A stretch of DNA of 64,000 nt from CAZYTO01 sp964650405 (GCA_964650405.1 CAZYTO010000002.1:1-64000), one strand, 5' to 3'; positions 42,685-51,456 are shown, counted from the first letter of the stretch. Program-made: numbers and translations. The notes: a model not told the origin generated them from the letters alone.

Positions 42685-43635
42685 TTGGCGCGTCCACTCA
42701 TCCCTCCAGTCCAGTCCATCCTCGATCTGATCGGCAACACGCCGATCCTCGAACTGGTCCGTCTCTCCCCGGCCGGGGGCGGCTCGATCTTCGCCAAGCT
42801 CGAGTTCCTCAACCCCGGGATGTCGGTCAAGGACCGCATCGGGACCGGCATGATCGAACGCGCCGCGCGGGCCGGGAAGTTGAAGCCGGGTGGGACGATC
42901 ATCGAGCCGACAGCCGGCAACACCGGGATCGGCCTGGCCCTGGCCGGACCGCGCCTCGGGTACAAAGTCATCCTCTGCGTCCCGGAGAACTTCTCCGAGG
43001 AGAAGCGCGAAGTGATGAAGGCACTCGGGGGAACGGTCGTGCTGACCCCGAAGGACGAGGGGATGAAGGGCGCCATCGCGCGGGCGCACGAACTGGCCAA
43101 CAGCATTCCGGATGCGTACGTGCCGCAGCAGTTCGCCAACCCTTACAACAGCGAAGCGCATTACGAGACCACGGGCGCCGAAGTCTGGGAGCAGATGAAG
43201 GGGCGCGTGGACGGCTGGGTGGCCGGTGCCGGCACCGGCGGCACGTTCAGCGGCGTCGCAAAATACCTCAAGGAGCGCAACCCGAAGTGCTGGTGCGTCG
43301 TAGTTGAGCCGCAGGGGTCGATCCTGAAGGGCGGCGAAGCGGGACCGCACGAGGTGGAAGGGATCGGCGCCTCTTCGTTCATCCCGCCGGTACTCGACAT
43401 GACGCTGGCCGACGACGTCATCCAGGTTTACGACGACCCCGCGTTTGCGATGGTGCGCCGGATGGCGACGGAAGAAGGGGTCCTCGGTGCGTCGTCCGCA
43501 GGGGCGAACGTCCATGCCGCCATTCAAGTCGCGGAGAAGCTCGGCCCCGGCAAGCGCATCATCACCGTCATTCCCGATGCCTCGGAACGTTACATGTCGA
43601 AGGGCATCTATACGAAGTGGGCGGTCGAGAAGTAA
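42685..43635 (+). CDS. cysK: Cysteine synthase/cystathionine beta-synthase-type PLP enzyme
   Basis: This 316-residue fold-type II PLP enzyme has the cofactor Lys K49 in SVKDRIG, the substrate loop TAGNTGIGLAL, the phosphate-binding GTGGTFSG, and GASSAGANVHAA near the C terminus. It makes Cys from O-acetylserine, or cystathionine from Ser and homocysteine. The next gene is a cystathionine lyase-type enzyme, which favours a reverse transsulfuration role. It starts at TTG (42685). The family start NTPILEL follows soon after, so no better start exists. A heptamer tract separates the two genes. Confidence 0.9.
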   Translation: MARPLIPPVQSILDLIGNTPILELVRLSPAGGGSIFAKLEFLNPGMSVKDRIGTGMIERAARAGKLKPGGTIIEPTAGNTGIGLALAGPRLGYKVILCVPENFSEEKREVMKALGGTVVLTPKDEGMKGAIARAHELANSIPDAYVPQQFANPYNSEAHYETTGAEVWEQMKGRVDGWVAGAGTGGTFSGVAKYLKERNPKCWCVVVEPQGSILKGGEAGPHEVEGIGASSFIPPVLDMTLADDVIQVYDDPAFAMVRRMATEEGVLGASSAGANVHAAIQVAEKLGPGKRIITVIPDASERYMSKGIYTKWAVEK

Positions 43636-43660
43636 GAAGGCAGAAACATCGAGACGCGAC

Positions 43661-43716
43661 ACTCAGCACTCAGCACTCGGCACTCAGCACTCAGCACTCA
43701 GCACTCGGCACTCAGG
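43661..43716. repeat. 7-bp tandem repeat, unit ACTCAGC/ACTCGGC
   Basis: Eight 7-bp units in register lie between the two PLP-enzyme genes. The unit is the same as the 35374 tract in another phase. No ribosome-binding site remains between the tract and the next ATG at 43725. Confidence 0.85.
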
Positions 43717-43724
43717 ACTCTCAT

Positions 43725-44864
43725 ATGGGCTTTGCCACGGATTGCATTCACGCCGGCCAGGAGCCGGAGCCGGTCACCGGCGCGGTCACCTACCCGATCT
43801 TTCAGACCTCGACCTACGTGCAGCCCCGCCTGGGCGAGCACAAAGGCTATGAGTACGCGCGAACGAAGAACCCCACGCGGTCGGTGCTCGAGGCGAACCT
43901 GGCCGCGCTCGAGCGCGGCAAGCACGGCCACTGCTTCGCTTCGGGCATGTCCGCCATCGATGTCATCTTCCGGACGCTGAAGTCGGGCGACCACGTCGTG
44001 GCCGGCGAGAACATGTACGGCGGCTCCTACCGGCTCTTCAGCAAGGTCCTGGAGAAGTTCGGGCTGCAGTTCAGCTACGTCGACACGTCCCGTCTCGACG
44101 CCGTCCGAAAGGCCATCAAGCCGAACACGAAGGTTCTCTTCCTCGAGACGCCGACCAATCCGATGATGACGCTGACGGACATCGCCGCGTGTGCCGAGCT
44201 CGCCCACGCCAAGGACATCCTGGTCGTCGTCGACAACACCTTTTGCTCGCCCTACCTCCAGCGGCCGCTCGAGCTGGGAGCCGACGTCGTCGTGCACTCG
44301 ACGACGAAGTTCCTCAACGGCCACTCCGACTCGGTGGGCGGCGCGGTGATCTGCAACGACGACGAGCTGGCGGCGCAGATCGGCTTCCTGCAAAACGCCG
44401 TCGGCGCCATCCTCTCGCCGATGGACTCGTGGCTCGTCCTGCGCGGCATCAAGACCCTGGCCGTGCGCATGAAACAGCACGAGGCGAACGGGATGGCCAT
44501 GGCGAACTACCTCGCCCATCACTCCAAGGTGAAGAAGATCTACTACCCCGGCCTGGCCGACCACCCGCAGCACGCGCTGGCGAAGCAGCAGATGTACGGC
44601 TTCGGTGCGCTCATCTCCTTCGAGATGGGCTCGTACGACAACGCCAAGAAGTTTCTCGACCGGGTACGCCTCTGCTCCCTCGGCGAATCGCTCGGCGGCG
44701 TGGAGACGCTCATCTCCCACCCCGAGACGATGACTCACGCCTCGGTTCCCGTCGAGGAGCGGAAGCGTCTCGGCATCACCCCGGGCCTCGTGCGCATCTC
44801 TGTCGGCGTGGAGGACATCGAGGACCTGATCGCGGATCTCGAGAATGCCTTCGACGGGGTGTGA
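43725..44864 (+). CDS. Cystathionine gamma-lyase/synthase-type PLP enzyme
   Basis: This 379-residue member of the Cys/Met-metabolism PLP family has the Schiff-base Lys K195 in HSTTKFLNGHSD, a YARTKNPTR cofactor-binding stretch near the N terminus, SGMSAIDVIFRTLKSGDHVV and ETLISHPETMTHASV near the end. It may act as cystathionine gamma-lyase, gamma-synthase or methionine gamma-lyase. The CysK/CBS-type gene upstream suggests the lyase in reverse transsulfuration. The ATG at 43725 matches the family start GFATDCIHAG. The gap after it holds a short heptamer tract and a repeat element. Confidence 0.88.
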   Translation: MGFATDCIHAGQEPEPVTGAVTYPIFQTSTYVQPRLGEHKGYEYARTKNPTRSVLEANLAALERGKHGHCFASGMSAIDVIFRTLKSGDHVVAGENMYGGSYRLFSKVLEKFGLQFSYVDTSRLDAVRKAIKPNTKVLFLETPTNPMMTLTDIAACAELAHAKDILVVVDNTFCSPYLQRPLELGADVVVHSTTKFLNGHSDSVGGAVICNDDELAAQIGFLQNAVGAILSPMDSWLVLRGIKTLAVRMKQHEANGMAMANYLAHHSKVKKIYYPGLADHPQHALAKQQMYGFGALISFEMGSYDNAKKFLDRVRLCSLGESLGGVETLISHPETMTHASVPVEERKRLGITPGLVRISVGVEDIEDLIADLENAFDGV

Positions 44865-44874
44865 GGGGGAGAGG

Positions 44875-44895
44875 GAAGGGCGAAGGGCGAAGGGA
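44875..44895. repeat. Short 7-bp tandem repeat, unit GAAGGGC
   Basis: Three 7-bp units (GAAGGGC, GAAGGGC, GAAGGGA) lie right after the cystathionine-lyase stop. The tract is short and weak alone, but it matches the general pattern. Confidence 0.45.
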
Positions 44896-44969
44896 AGCGT
44901 GGCGTTTTCGCCAGACTGATGGCGCTCGACGTTTACCGATAAGCGACTTCGAAGCAGCCATTGGACGTT

Positions 44970-45038
44970 TTCACGCGGAGGCGCTGAGGTCGCGGAGGTT
45001 CGGTTTCCTTCTCCTCGTCTCTCCGCGACTCCGCGTGA
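44970..45038. repeat. Inverted-repeat element, TCACGCGGAG type
   Basis: TCACGCGGAGGCGC..GCGGAG pairs with CTCCGCGACTCCGCGTGA across a loop of about 25 nt. A related half element occurs at 20505-20523. Such elements are common as dispersed intergenic palindromes in several phyla. Confidence 0.65.
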
Positions 45039-45119
45039 GCGATTCTGAGCGGGAGCCTCTCAAGTTCGAGATCAAGAATCCGAGCCCTCCGGCAGCCGCT
45101 CTGCCCTAAACTCACGGGC

Positions 45120-45401
45120 GTGGATGTGTCCGACGCATTGCCCGGCGCCGATCTGATTCGGGAGGGTTTGCGTGACCTCGAGGCAGGAGTCGAGTCGATT
45201 CCCGCGCTTCTCGTTCTGGTCGGTGCGCCACGGCTGCGGAGCCTTGGATTCGACGTGCCTGACGACACGCCGTACTTCCCCGAGGATCGGCTGTACGAGC
45301 GATTGGCCGCCGTTCACGGCGATGCGGCGCATTCGCAGTACAACGCACTGATCCGCAAGCTCGTCAGCTTCGAACGGGCGGCAGGATGCGTGAAGCCGTA
45401 A
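45120..45401 (+). CDS. Small hypothetical protein paired with a nucleotidyltransferase
   Basis: This 93-residue protein starts at a GTG and reads as a helical bundle (LPGADLIREGLRDLEAG, ALIRKLVSFERAAG). No family is recognised. Its end overlaps the next gene by 16 nt, so the two are probably made together. The small acidic-helical partner plus nucleotidyltransferase layout recalls nucleotidyltransferase-type toxin-antitoxin pairs. I cannot confirm this. Confidence 0.5.
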   Translation: MDVSDALPGADLIREGLRDLEAGVESIPALLVLVGAPRLRSLGFDVPDDTPYFPEDRLYERLAAVHGDAAHSQYNALIRKLVSFERAAGCVKP

Positions 45402-45904
45402 CAGGACCGCGGCTGCACGAGCTCATGCGGGCCATGGCCGTGGAGGCGCGAGAGCCTGGCCGTATCTACCTTACCGGCGGTGCCAGCGCCGTTCTCCGCG
45501 GCTGGCGGGACAGCACGGTGGACGTGGACCTCACCATCGTGCCGGAGAACGATCGCATCCTGCGGGCGATCCCCGACTTAAAGGAACGGCTTCACGTCAA
45601 CGTGGAGCTCGCCTCGCCCGCTGATTTCGTTCCGCCACTTCCGGGATGGGAGGAGCGCAGTCCTTTCATCGCCCAGGAGCGTTCGATCGCCTTCCATCAC
45701 TTCGATTTCTACACGCAGTGCCTCTCGAAGCTGGAGCGTGGACATCGCAAGGACCAGGCAGACGTCGAAGCGATGGTTCGCGACGGTCTGGTCGATCCCG
45801 ATCGCCTGCGCGAGCTCTTCACACAAATAGAGGAGTCGCTGTATCGGTACCCGGCAGTCGATGCCGCAGCGCTTCGCCGCATCGTCGAATCCTTCGAGGC
45901 CTGA
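45386..45904 (+). CDS. Nucleotidyltransferase-fold protein (DUF6036-like)
   Basis: This 172-residue protein has the minimal nucleotidyltransferase signature YLTGGASAVLRGWRDSTVDVDL at residues 26-47, with the DVD metal pair, and a helical C-terminal half ending DAAALRRIVESFE. It resembles DUF6036 and MNT-like proteins that act in toxin-antitoxin or tRNA-modifying systems. The overlapping upstream gene is the candidate partner. Confidence 0.7.
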   Translation: MREAVTGPRLHELMRAMAVEAREPGRIYLTGGASAVLRGWRDSTVDVDLTIVPENDRILRAIPDLKERLHVNVELASPADFVPPLPGWEERSPFIAQERSIAFHHFDFYTQCLSKLERGHRKDQADVEAMVRDGLVDPDRLRELFTQIEESLYRYPAVDAAALRRIVESFEA

Positions 45905-45974
45905 CTCTTTTCGCCCTCGCTCCGGCGCCCTACGCCCTTTCCCTCGCGGGCTTCACCCTTAGAATGCACCGCAC

Positions 45975-46631
45975 ATGCTCCCGGTGGCGCTGCTGTTCCT
46001 CGCCTACCTGATCGGGTCGATCCCGTTCAGCTTTCTCGTCGTGAAGCTCTTCGCGGGGGCGGACATCCGCCAGCACGGGAGCCGGAACGTGGGGGCGACC
46101 AACGTGGCCCGCACGTTCGGCAAGCTGCCGGGCATCCTGGCCTTGCTGCTCGACATCGCCAAGGGCTATGGGGCGGTCCTGGCAGCGCAGTGGATCTTCA
46201 CCATCCGCGAGTGGCCGTTCCAGGCCGGCTATCGCGCCATCTCGTTCCAGCAGCCGGCCTTCTGGATCGGACTGGCGGCGCTCGTGGCCATCATCGGGCA
46301 CATGTTTCCCGTCTGGTTGCGCTTCCACGGCGGGAAGGGCGTGGCCACGGCCACCGGCGCGTTCCTGGCCATGAAGCCGCTGGTCGTGGCCGGTGGTGTG
46401 CTGGTTTTCATTCTCGTCCTCCTGACCACCCGCTTCGTCTCGCTTTCGTCGATGCTGAGCGCGGCGTCCATCCCGCTCTTCTTCCGCTACTTCGCGCATG
46501 CCCCGTTCTGGACGGATGTCTGCAGCATCGCCATCGCCATCCTGGTCATCGCCAAGCATCACTCGAACATCGCGCGGCTGGCCCAGGGAACCGAGCGGCG
46601 AATGGGAGAACGGAAGGAAGACTCCCGATGA
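45975..46631 (+). CDS. plsY: Glycerol-3-phosphate acyltransferase PlsY
   Basis: This 218-residue polytopic membrane enzyme transfers acyl groups from acyl-phosphate to glycerol-3-phosphate, the first step of phospholipid synthesis. Family blocks are YLIGSIPFSFLVVKLF, DIRQHGSRNVGATNVARTFG, and FPVWLRFHGGKGVATATG. It overlaps gpsA by 4 nt. The next gene makes its substrate, so the pair is functionally coupled. Confidence 0.95.
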   Translation: MLPVALLFLAYLIGSIPFSFLVVKLFAGADIRQHGSRNVGATNVARTFGKLPGILALLLDIAKGYGAVLAAQWIFTIREWPFQAGYRAISFQQPAFWIGLAALVAIIGHMFPVWLRFHGGKGVATATGAFLAMKPLVVAGGVLVFILVLLTTRFVSLSSMLSAASIPLFFRYFAHAPFWTDVCSIAIAILVIAKHHSNIARLAQGTERRMGERKEDSR

Positions 46632-47629
46632 GAATCTCCGTGATCGGTGCCGGCTCGTTCGGCACGGCGATGGCGGTCATCAGTGCGCGCTCCGGCAACG
46701 ACGTCCTGCTGTGGGCACATGACCCGAAGGTGGCCGAGACCCTGGCCCGCGAGCGGCGCAACGCCGTCTACCTTCCGAACGTCGAGCTGGACCCGGCCAT
46801 CCGGGTCACCAACTCGCTGGCCGAGGCGGCGGCGTTCGGCGAGACGTTCTTCATGGTGGTGCCAAGCCATCACTACCGGCGCGTGCTCGGCGAGCTCGCA
46901 CAGCACACTGCCTCTCCGGTCGACGTCGTCAGCGGCACGAAAGGCATCGAGAACGACACGTTGCAGCGGATGTCCGAGGTCTCGGCGGCGGTGCTCGGCG
47001 ACAAGCTGGGAGCGTTCAGCGTCCTTTCCGGCCCGACGTTCGCCCTCGAGACCGCTCGCGGCGATCCGACGGTGGCCGTCGTCGCCTCCTCGGACGCCGC
47101 CTTTGCCGAGAGAGTGCAGACCGCGCTGTCACACGCCTCGTTCCGGCTCTACCGCTCGAGCGACGTCGTCGGCGTCGAGCTGGCCGGCTCGCTGAAGAAC
47201 GTCATCGCCATCGCCGCCGGCGTGCTGGAAGGGCTTGGGCTCGGGTTCAATACGAACGCGGCCCTAGTCACGCGCGGCCTCCACGAGATCACCCGCCTCG
47301 GGGTGGTGCTCGGCGGCAAGCCGGAGACCTTTGCCGGACTGGCGGGCATGGGCGATCTCGTCCTCACCTGCACCGGGTCGCTCTCGCGCAACCGCAGCGT
47401 GGGCGTGGCCCTCGGCAAGGGAAAGAAGATCGCCGAGATCCTCAACGAGACGCGCCTCGTCGCGGAGGGGGTCAAGACCTCGAAGTCGGCTCGAGCGCTG
47501 GCGGAGAAGCACGGCATCGAAATGCCGATCACCGTGGAGATGACGCGGGTCTTGTACGAGGAGGAACTGGCCTACGCGGCCATTCAGCGCCTCATGACGC
47601 GCTCGCTGAAGGCGGAAGCGGCACGGTAG
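46628..47629 (+). CDS. gpsA: Glycerol-3-phosphate dehydrogenase [NAD(P)+]
   Basis: This 333-residue enzyme makes glycerol-3-phosphate from dihydroxyacetone phosphate. The N-terminal Rossmann motif is GAGSFGTAMA. VSGTKGIE, LSGPTFALE, the catalytic Lys in VELAGSLKNVIAIAAG, and GLAGMGDLVLTCTG are all present. It is co-translated with plsY (ATGA). Its 3' end overlaps that of the converging membrane glycosyltransferase by 38 nt. Confidence 0.95.
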   Translation: MRISVIGAGSFGTAMAVISARSGNDVLLWAHDPKVAETLARERRNAVYLPNVELDPAIRVTNSLAEAAAFGETFFMVVPSHHYRRVLGELAQHTASPVDVVSGTKGIENDTLQRMSEVSAAVLGDKLGAFSVLSGPTFALETARGDPTVAVVASSDAAFAERVQTALSHASFRLYRSSDVVGVELAGSLKNVIAIAAGVLEGLGLGFNTNAALVTRGLHEITRLGVVLGGKPETFAGLAGMGDLVLTCTGSLSRNRSVGVALGKGKKIAEILNETRLVAEGVKTSKSARALAEKHGIEMPITVEMTRVLYEEELAYAAIQRLMTRSLKAEAAR

Positions 47630-48782
47630 AAACATTTCGCGATTGGAGTCCGGCGATGACGGCCGGCACGCCGTAGCAGATGACGTAAGCCGCCGCCTTC
47701 GGTGCCCCGGCGTAGAGCAGATACGACGCCGGCGCGCAGACCGCCAGCCAGAGCCATCGCCGGTCGATGGCCAGGGGCACGGTCACCAGCCAGTACCAGG
47801 GGTGAACCGCCGGGGAGCAGAGCAGCAGGGCGCTGATCGACGCCACGGGATCGCGCCGCCATCGGGCGATGAGCAGGAGGGCGATACAGCCCAGCGCCGC
47901 CCGGGTGAGGAAGTCCGCGTAGAGGTGGAAGTAGACGAAGTGCGCGACCGGCTCGAGGTGCAGCGGGTCCTTGATGGCGGTGAAGACGTTCTTCAGGTGG
48001 GGGGCAAGGTCGAGCCGGTCGATGGCAAAGAAGAGTGCGTCATACGCCGGTGAGTTGAAGACCCAGCGGGTCGCGTAGTCCCGCATCCCCGGCATCAGGG
48101 GGCCGGTCATGAGAAACGGAATGATCGGAAGGAGCAGTACGAGAGCGAACGCGCCGAGGAACTTCCAGCGTTTCCCAGACCAGAGGAGCAGAGCCGGGAA
48201 GGCTGCGACGGGGATGACCTTCATGCCCACGGCGGCGGCGAAGGCGGCACCGGAGCGACGTTGCCAGGCCAGGAGGAGCAGCAGCGCCGCGGCGACCTCC
48301 ACGTGGCCGCTCCACGCTCCCTCGAAGAGCAGCGGGGGGAAGGTGGCCAGGGCGAACGCCTGCTCGCGGAGGAGCAACATCGTCGCGATCTCGCAGCCGA
48401 GGAGCAGCAGGCGCCACAGGGTCAGCCGGTGCACCACGGCGAATAGCAGCTCGGCATGCGGCGGATAGATGGTCGGGATCTCGGGATGGTTCACCCGCGG
48501 ATCGTTCGGCAGCACCGTGTAGGGATTGACACCGGACGCGAGCGTGCGGCCGTCGAAGAGATAGCGCCAGACGTCGCCGGATAGTTGCGGTGCGGCGAAG
48601 AGGAACACCAGGCGCAGCGCGACGCCGGCCGCGAGGGCGACGTGCAGCGGCACGTGGGCGCGGCGTAACACGAGCCAGAGCAGCACCGTCGCCGCGTAGG
48701 CCGCGACGAAGGCCACGAAGCCGAAGCGAGCAGTAAGCCACGGCACGGCAGCCGCCGTGGCCGCGAGTACAATCAGCGCCAC
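47592..48782 (-). CDS. Polytopic membrane glycosyltransferase (GT87/DUF2029-like)
   Basis: This protein of about 396 residues has some nine or ten hydrophobic segments and a large loop between the first ones containing SGDVWRYLFDGRTLASGVNPYTVLP. A short acidic motif after a helix of this kind is typical of polyprenyl-phosphate-sugar-dependent GT-C enzymes such as GT87. It probably adds a sugar on the periplasmic side. The chosen GTG start (48782) lies 3 nt from the start of the divergent GT2 gene. A start further in is possible. Confidence 0.7.
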   Translation of the reverse strand: MALIVLAATAAAVPWLTARFGFVAFVAAYAATVLLWLVLRRAHVPLHVALAAGVALRLVFLFAAPQLSGDVWRYLFDGRTLASGVNPYTVLPNDPRVNHPEIPTIYPPHAELLFAVVHRLTLWRLLLLGCEIATMLLLREQAFALATFPPLLFEGAWSGHVEVAAALLLLLAWQRRSGAAFAAAVGMKVIPVAAFPALLLWSGKRWKFLGAFALVLLLPIIPFLMTGPLMPGMRDYATRWVFNSPAYDALFFAIDRLDLAPHLKNVFTAIKDPLHLEPVAHFVYFHLYADFLTRAALGCIALLLIARWRRDPVASISALLLCSPAVHPWYWLVTVPLAIDRRWLWLAVCAPASYLLYAGAPKAAAYVICYGVPAVIAGLQSRNVSTVPLPPSASAS

Positions 48783-48785
48783 TCC

Positions 48786-50756
48786 ATGGCGCGGCTCGAT
48801 GCCCTTCTGCTGATCGCGTACTACCTCGCCCTCGGCATCCTCGCGATCTACAGCGTTCATCGGCTCTATCTTGTCAGATTGCGCCGCACGCACGACGGGC
48901 CGCGTCCCCCGCTCGCGGAGCCCCAGACGTGGCCGTCTGTGACTGTGCAACTCCCGCTCTTCAACGAACCGAACGTGGCCGCACGCCTCATCGACGCCGT
49001 GGCCGCGATCGACTACGCCGGACCCTTCGACATCCAGGTTCTCGACGACTCGAACGACGTCACCACAACCATCGTCGCCGGGCGCGTCACGTTCTGGCGC
49101 GGGAAGGGGGTCGCCATCGCCCACCACCGCCGTGGAACGCGCGACGGGTACAAGGCCGGCGCCCTCGCCTACGGGCTGGCAAGGAGCGACAGCCGGCTCT
49201 TCGCCGTCTTCGACGCAGACTTCGTCCCCCCGCCGGACATCCTCACGAAGATGGTTCCGCACTTTGAGTTGACGGACGATCGCGCCGGCCGGAGTGCGCT
49301 GGATGCGGCCGGCGGTTCGGAGATGCATGCGGCTGGTCACGCAGGTGCGAGAAGGCACCGGGAGGACACCCTCTCCCACCGGGAGAGGGTCGCCGCGGAG
49401 CGCGCATCTCCATGCGCTGAATCGTCGGCAGGTCGTCAGCGCAGCGGCGGGGTGAGGGGTCAAGGCTTTCATGGGGCTTCAGGCGACGGTCGTTCCACGG
49501 CTATGTTGCGTTGGTTCAACATCGTGCGTGGCAACCGAAGGAGGCGGCCCCTCACCCCGGCACTTTCGCGCTGGTTGCGGCGAAGTCGATTCACGGTGAT
49601 CCGAATCGCGCGCTCAAGTGCCGACCCTCTCCCGCGGGGAGAGGGTGGTGCCGGTTCGCGCCACCTGTGTCTGCTACGTTCGAGCGCCACCCGCGCCGTT
49701 TTCAGAGCAGAGGGTCGCCGCGACGCGCGTATGGCATCAGCTGTGGAGGCGGTGCCGGCTGAGAAGAACGGGAACGCCCCGCACCCCGCCCCCGCCGCGC
49801 GGCCGCCGGTAGGCATGGTGCAGGCGCGCTGGACGCACCTGAATCGCGAGCACTCGCTGCTCACGCGGGTGCAGGCCATCTACCTCGATGCGCACTTCAC
49901 CGTCGAGTCGGCGGCGCGCAACTTCGGAGGGCGGTTCTTCAATTTCAACGGAACGGCCGGCATCTGGCGGCGTGAGGCCATCGACGACGCCGGCGGGTGG
50001 TCGGCGTCGACGCTGACGGAGGACCTTGACCTGTCGTACCGCGCCCAGCTCGCCGGATGGAGGTTCGTCTTCCTTCCCGACGTCGAAGTGCTGGCCGAGT
50101 TGCCTGAGGCACTGAACGGGTTTCAGGAGCAACAGCACCGCTGGGCCAAGGGCTCGATCCAGACAGCGCGCAAGCTCCTCCCGCGCATCCTCGGCGGGAC
50201 CCAGCCGGCGCGCGTCAAGGCGGAGGCCTTCTTCCACCTGACGAACAACTCGGCGTACCTGCTCACGCTCGTCCTGGCACTGCTCATTGTGCCCGCCATC
50301 GTCGTCCGGCAGCGCCTGGGCATCCTCTGGACGATGTCGATCGACGTCGTACTCTTCTTCGCATCGACCGGCTCGGTGCTCCGCTTCTACATCGAAGGAC
50401 AGCGCCGCGCCGGGCGCACGCGGCCGACCGCGCGCGAGCTTCTGGCGGTGATCCCCATCGGCATCGGGATCTCCATCCGCAACTCCGCGGCGGTCATCGA
50501 GGGCCTGTTCGAGCGGGGTGGCCACTTCCGGCGAACGCCGAAGAGCGGCGACCGCGGGCGGGCCGTACCGGAGGGGCGGCCGCGCCTTCCCATTGCCGAG
50601 CTCGTTCTTGCCTCATTCTTCGTCACCGCCTTCACGGCGTTTGCCGGCGCCCGCCAGTGGATCGCGTTGCCGTTCCTCATGCTCTTCACCGGCGGCTTTC
50701 TGTACGTCGCCGCTGCCGGGCTCATCGAGCGCTTCACATTCCAGACACGAATGTGA
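48786..50756 (+). CDS. Family 2 processive glycosyltransferase (CesA-like) with an in-frame insertion
   Basis: This 656-residue protein has an N-terminal helix and a GT2 catalytic core: LDDSNDVT, the DxD in FDADFVPPPDIL, TEDLDLSYRAQLAGW, and Q(Q/R)xRW as QQHRWAKGS. Membrane helices then follow. Relatives run directly from VPHF to VGMVQARW. Here these are separated by about 180 residues of Arg/Ser/Pro-rich sequence (about 49270-49806), encoded by repeat DNA with two hairpins. Without it the protein would be a normal 475-residue enzyme. The insertion lies just after the donor-binding DxD loop and may disturb activity, unless it is looped out or spliced at the protein level, for which there is no sign. 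Confidence 0.8.
   Translation: MARLDALLLIAYYLALGILAIYSVHRLYLVRLRRTHDGPRPPLAEPQTWPSVTVQLPLFNEPNVAARLIDAVAAIDYAGPFDIQVLDDSNDVTTTIVAGRVTFWRGKGVAIAHHRRGTRDGYKAGALAYGLARSDSRLFAVFDADFVPPPDILTKMVPHFELTDDRAGRSALDAAGGSEMHAAGHAGARRHREDTLSHRERVAAERASPCAESSAGRQRSGGVRGQGFHGASGDGRSTAMLRWFNIVRGNRRRRPLTPALSRWLRRSRFTVIRIARSSADPLPRGEGGAGSRHLCLLRSSATRAVFRAEGRRDARMASAVEAVPAEKNGNAPHPAPAARPPVGMVQARWTHLNREHSLLTRVQAIYLDAHFTVESAARNFGGRFFNFNGTAGIWRREAIDDAGGWSASTLTEDLDLSYRAQLAGWRFVFLPDVEVLAELPEALNGFQEQQHRWAKGSIQTARKLLPRILGGTQPARVKAEAFFHLTNNSAYLLTLVLALLIVPAIVVRQRLGILWTMSIDVVLFFASTGSVLRFYIEGQRRAGRTRPTARELLAVIPIGIGISIRNSAAVIEGLFERGGHFRRTPKSGDRGRAVPEGRPRLPIAELVLASFFVTAFTAFAGARQWIALPFLMLFTGGFLYVAAAGLIERFTFQTRM
49368..49646. 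repeat. Compound palindromic element inside the GT2 gene
   Basis: Two hairpins with the same 10-bp stem ACCCTCTCCC (49368-49390 and 49624-49646, 3-nt loops) bracket an outer inverted pair GGGGTGAGGGG (49451-49461) and its complement (49550-49560). These words are typical of dispersed intergenic palindromes, yet here the whole element of about 540 nt is read through in frame. Confidence 0.75.
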
Positions 50757-50805
50757 GCCCGGGCACGGGTGTAGTTCTTTTTTTCGTTAAGATCAGTGCG
50801 TGGTC

Positions 50806-51447
50806 ATGCACCGCCAAAACCTCGGCGACATGCTCCTCGCCGCCAACCTCATCGACGAGGTCCAGATGCAGATCGCCCTCGTCGAGCAGAAGGAGACCGG
50901 CAAGCGCTTCGGCTCGACCCTGGTCGACCTGCAGTTCATCGACGAGAACGTGCTGGCGGCCTTCCTCTCCAAGCAGATCGACGTTCCCTGCATCAGCCTT
51001 CTGCGCATCGACATCCCGAAGAAGGTGCAGCGCAAGTTCACGCGCGAGCTGGCCGTGGCCTGTCAGGCCATCCCGGTGCGCATCGACGACGGAGGCCGCC
51101 TCGAAGTGGCCATGGTCGATCCGACGGACATCGAGATCCTCACCCGGATGGAGGGTCTCGTCTCGATGACGGTCGTGCCGCTCATCGCCCCGGAAAGCTC
51201 GATCATGGCCATGATCGAGAAGTTCTATCCGGAAGAGATCGACGGCGACGACACCAATGCCGCCCGCCGCCAGGCCGATCCGGGAAAGCAGTCCGTGCCG
51301 GCCGATCCGATCTTCTGGGACATCATCGAGGAGCTGGACAGCGCTGATCTGGACCGGCGCCTCACCCGCATCGAGCAGAGCCTCGATCGGATCTGGACCC
51401 TGCTGGAGAAGGTCCTGCGCACGCTGGAGATGCCCGAGCGCCGCTGA
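50806..51447 (+). CDS. MshEN-domain (GspE N-terminal-like) protein
   Basis: This 213-residue protein has an N-terminal MshEN/T2SSE_N fold (residues 1-145: LGDMLLAANLIDEVQ, FGSTLVDLQFIDENVLAAFLSKQ, VPCISLLRID). It lacks the ATPase domain of pilus or secretion motors and ends in a coiled-coil tail (RLTRIEQSLDRIWTLLEKVLRTLE). MshEN domains often bind cyclic-di-GMP. The nearby pseudopilin operon makes a regulatory or assembly role in a pilus-type machine reasonable. An in-frame GTG 6 nt upstream is an alternative start. Confidence 0.75.
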   Translation: MHRQNLGDMLLAANLIDEVQMQIALVEQKETGKRFGSTLVDLQFIDENVLAAFLSKQIDVPCISLLRIDIPKKVQRKFTRELAVACQAIPVRIDDGGRLEVAMVDPTDIEILTRMEGLVSMTVVPLIAPESSIMAMIEKFYPEEIDGDDTNAARRQADPGKQSVPADPIFWDIIEELDSADLDRRLTRIEQSLDRIWTLLEKVLRTLEMPERR

Positions 51448-51456
51448 GCGCGCGGA

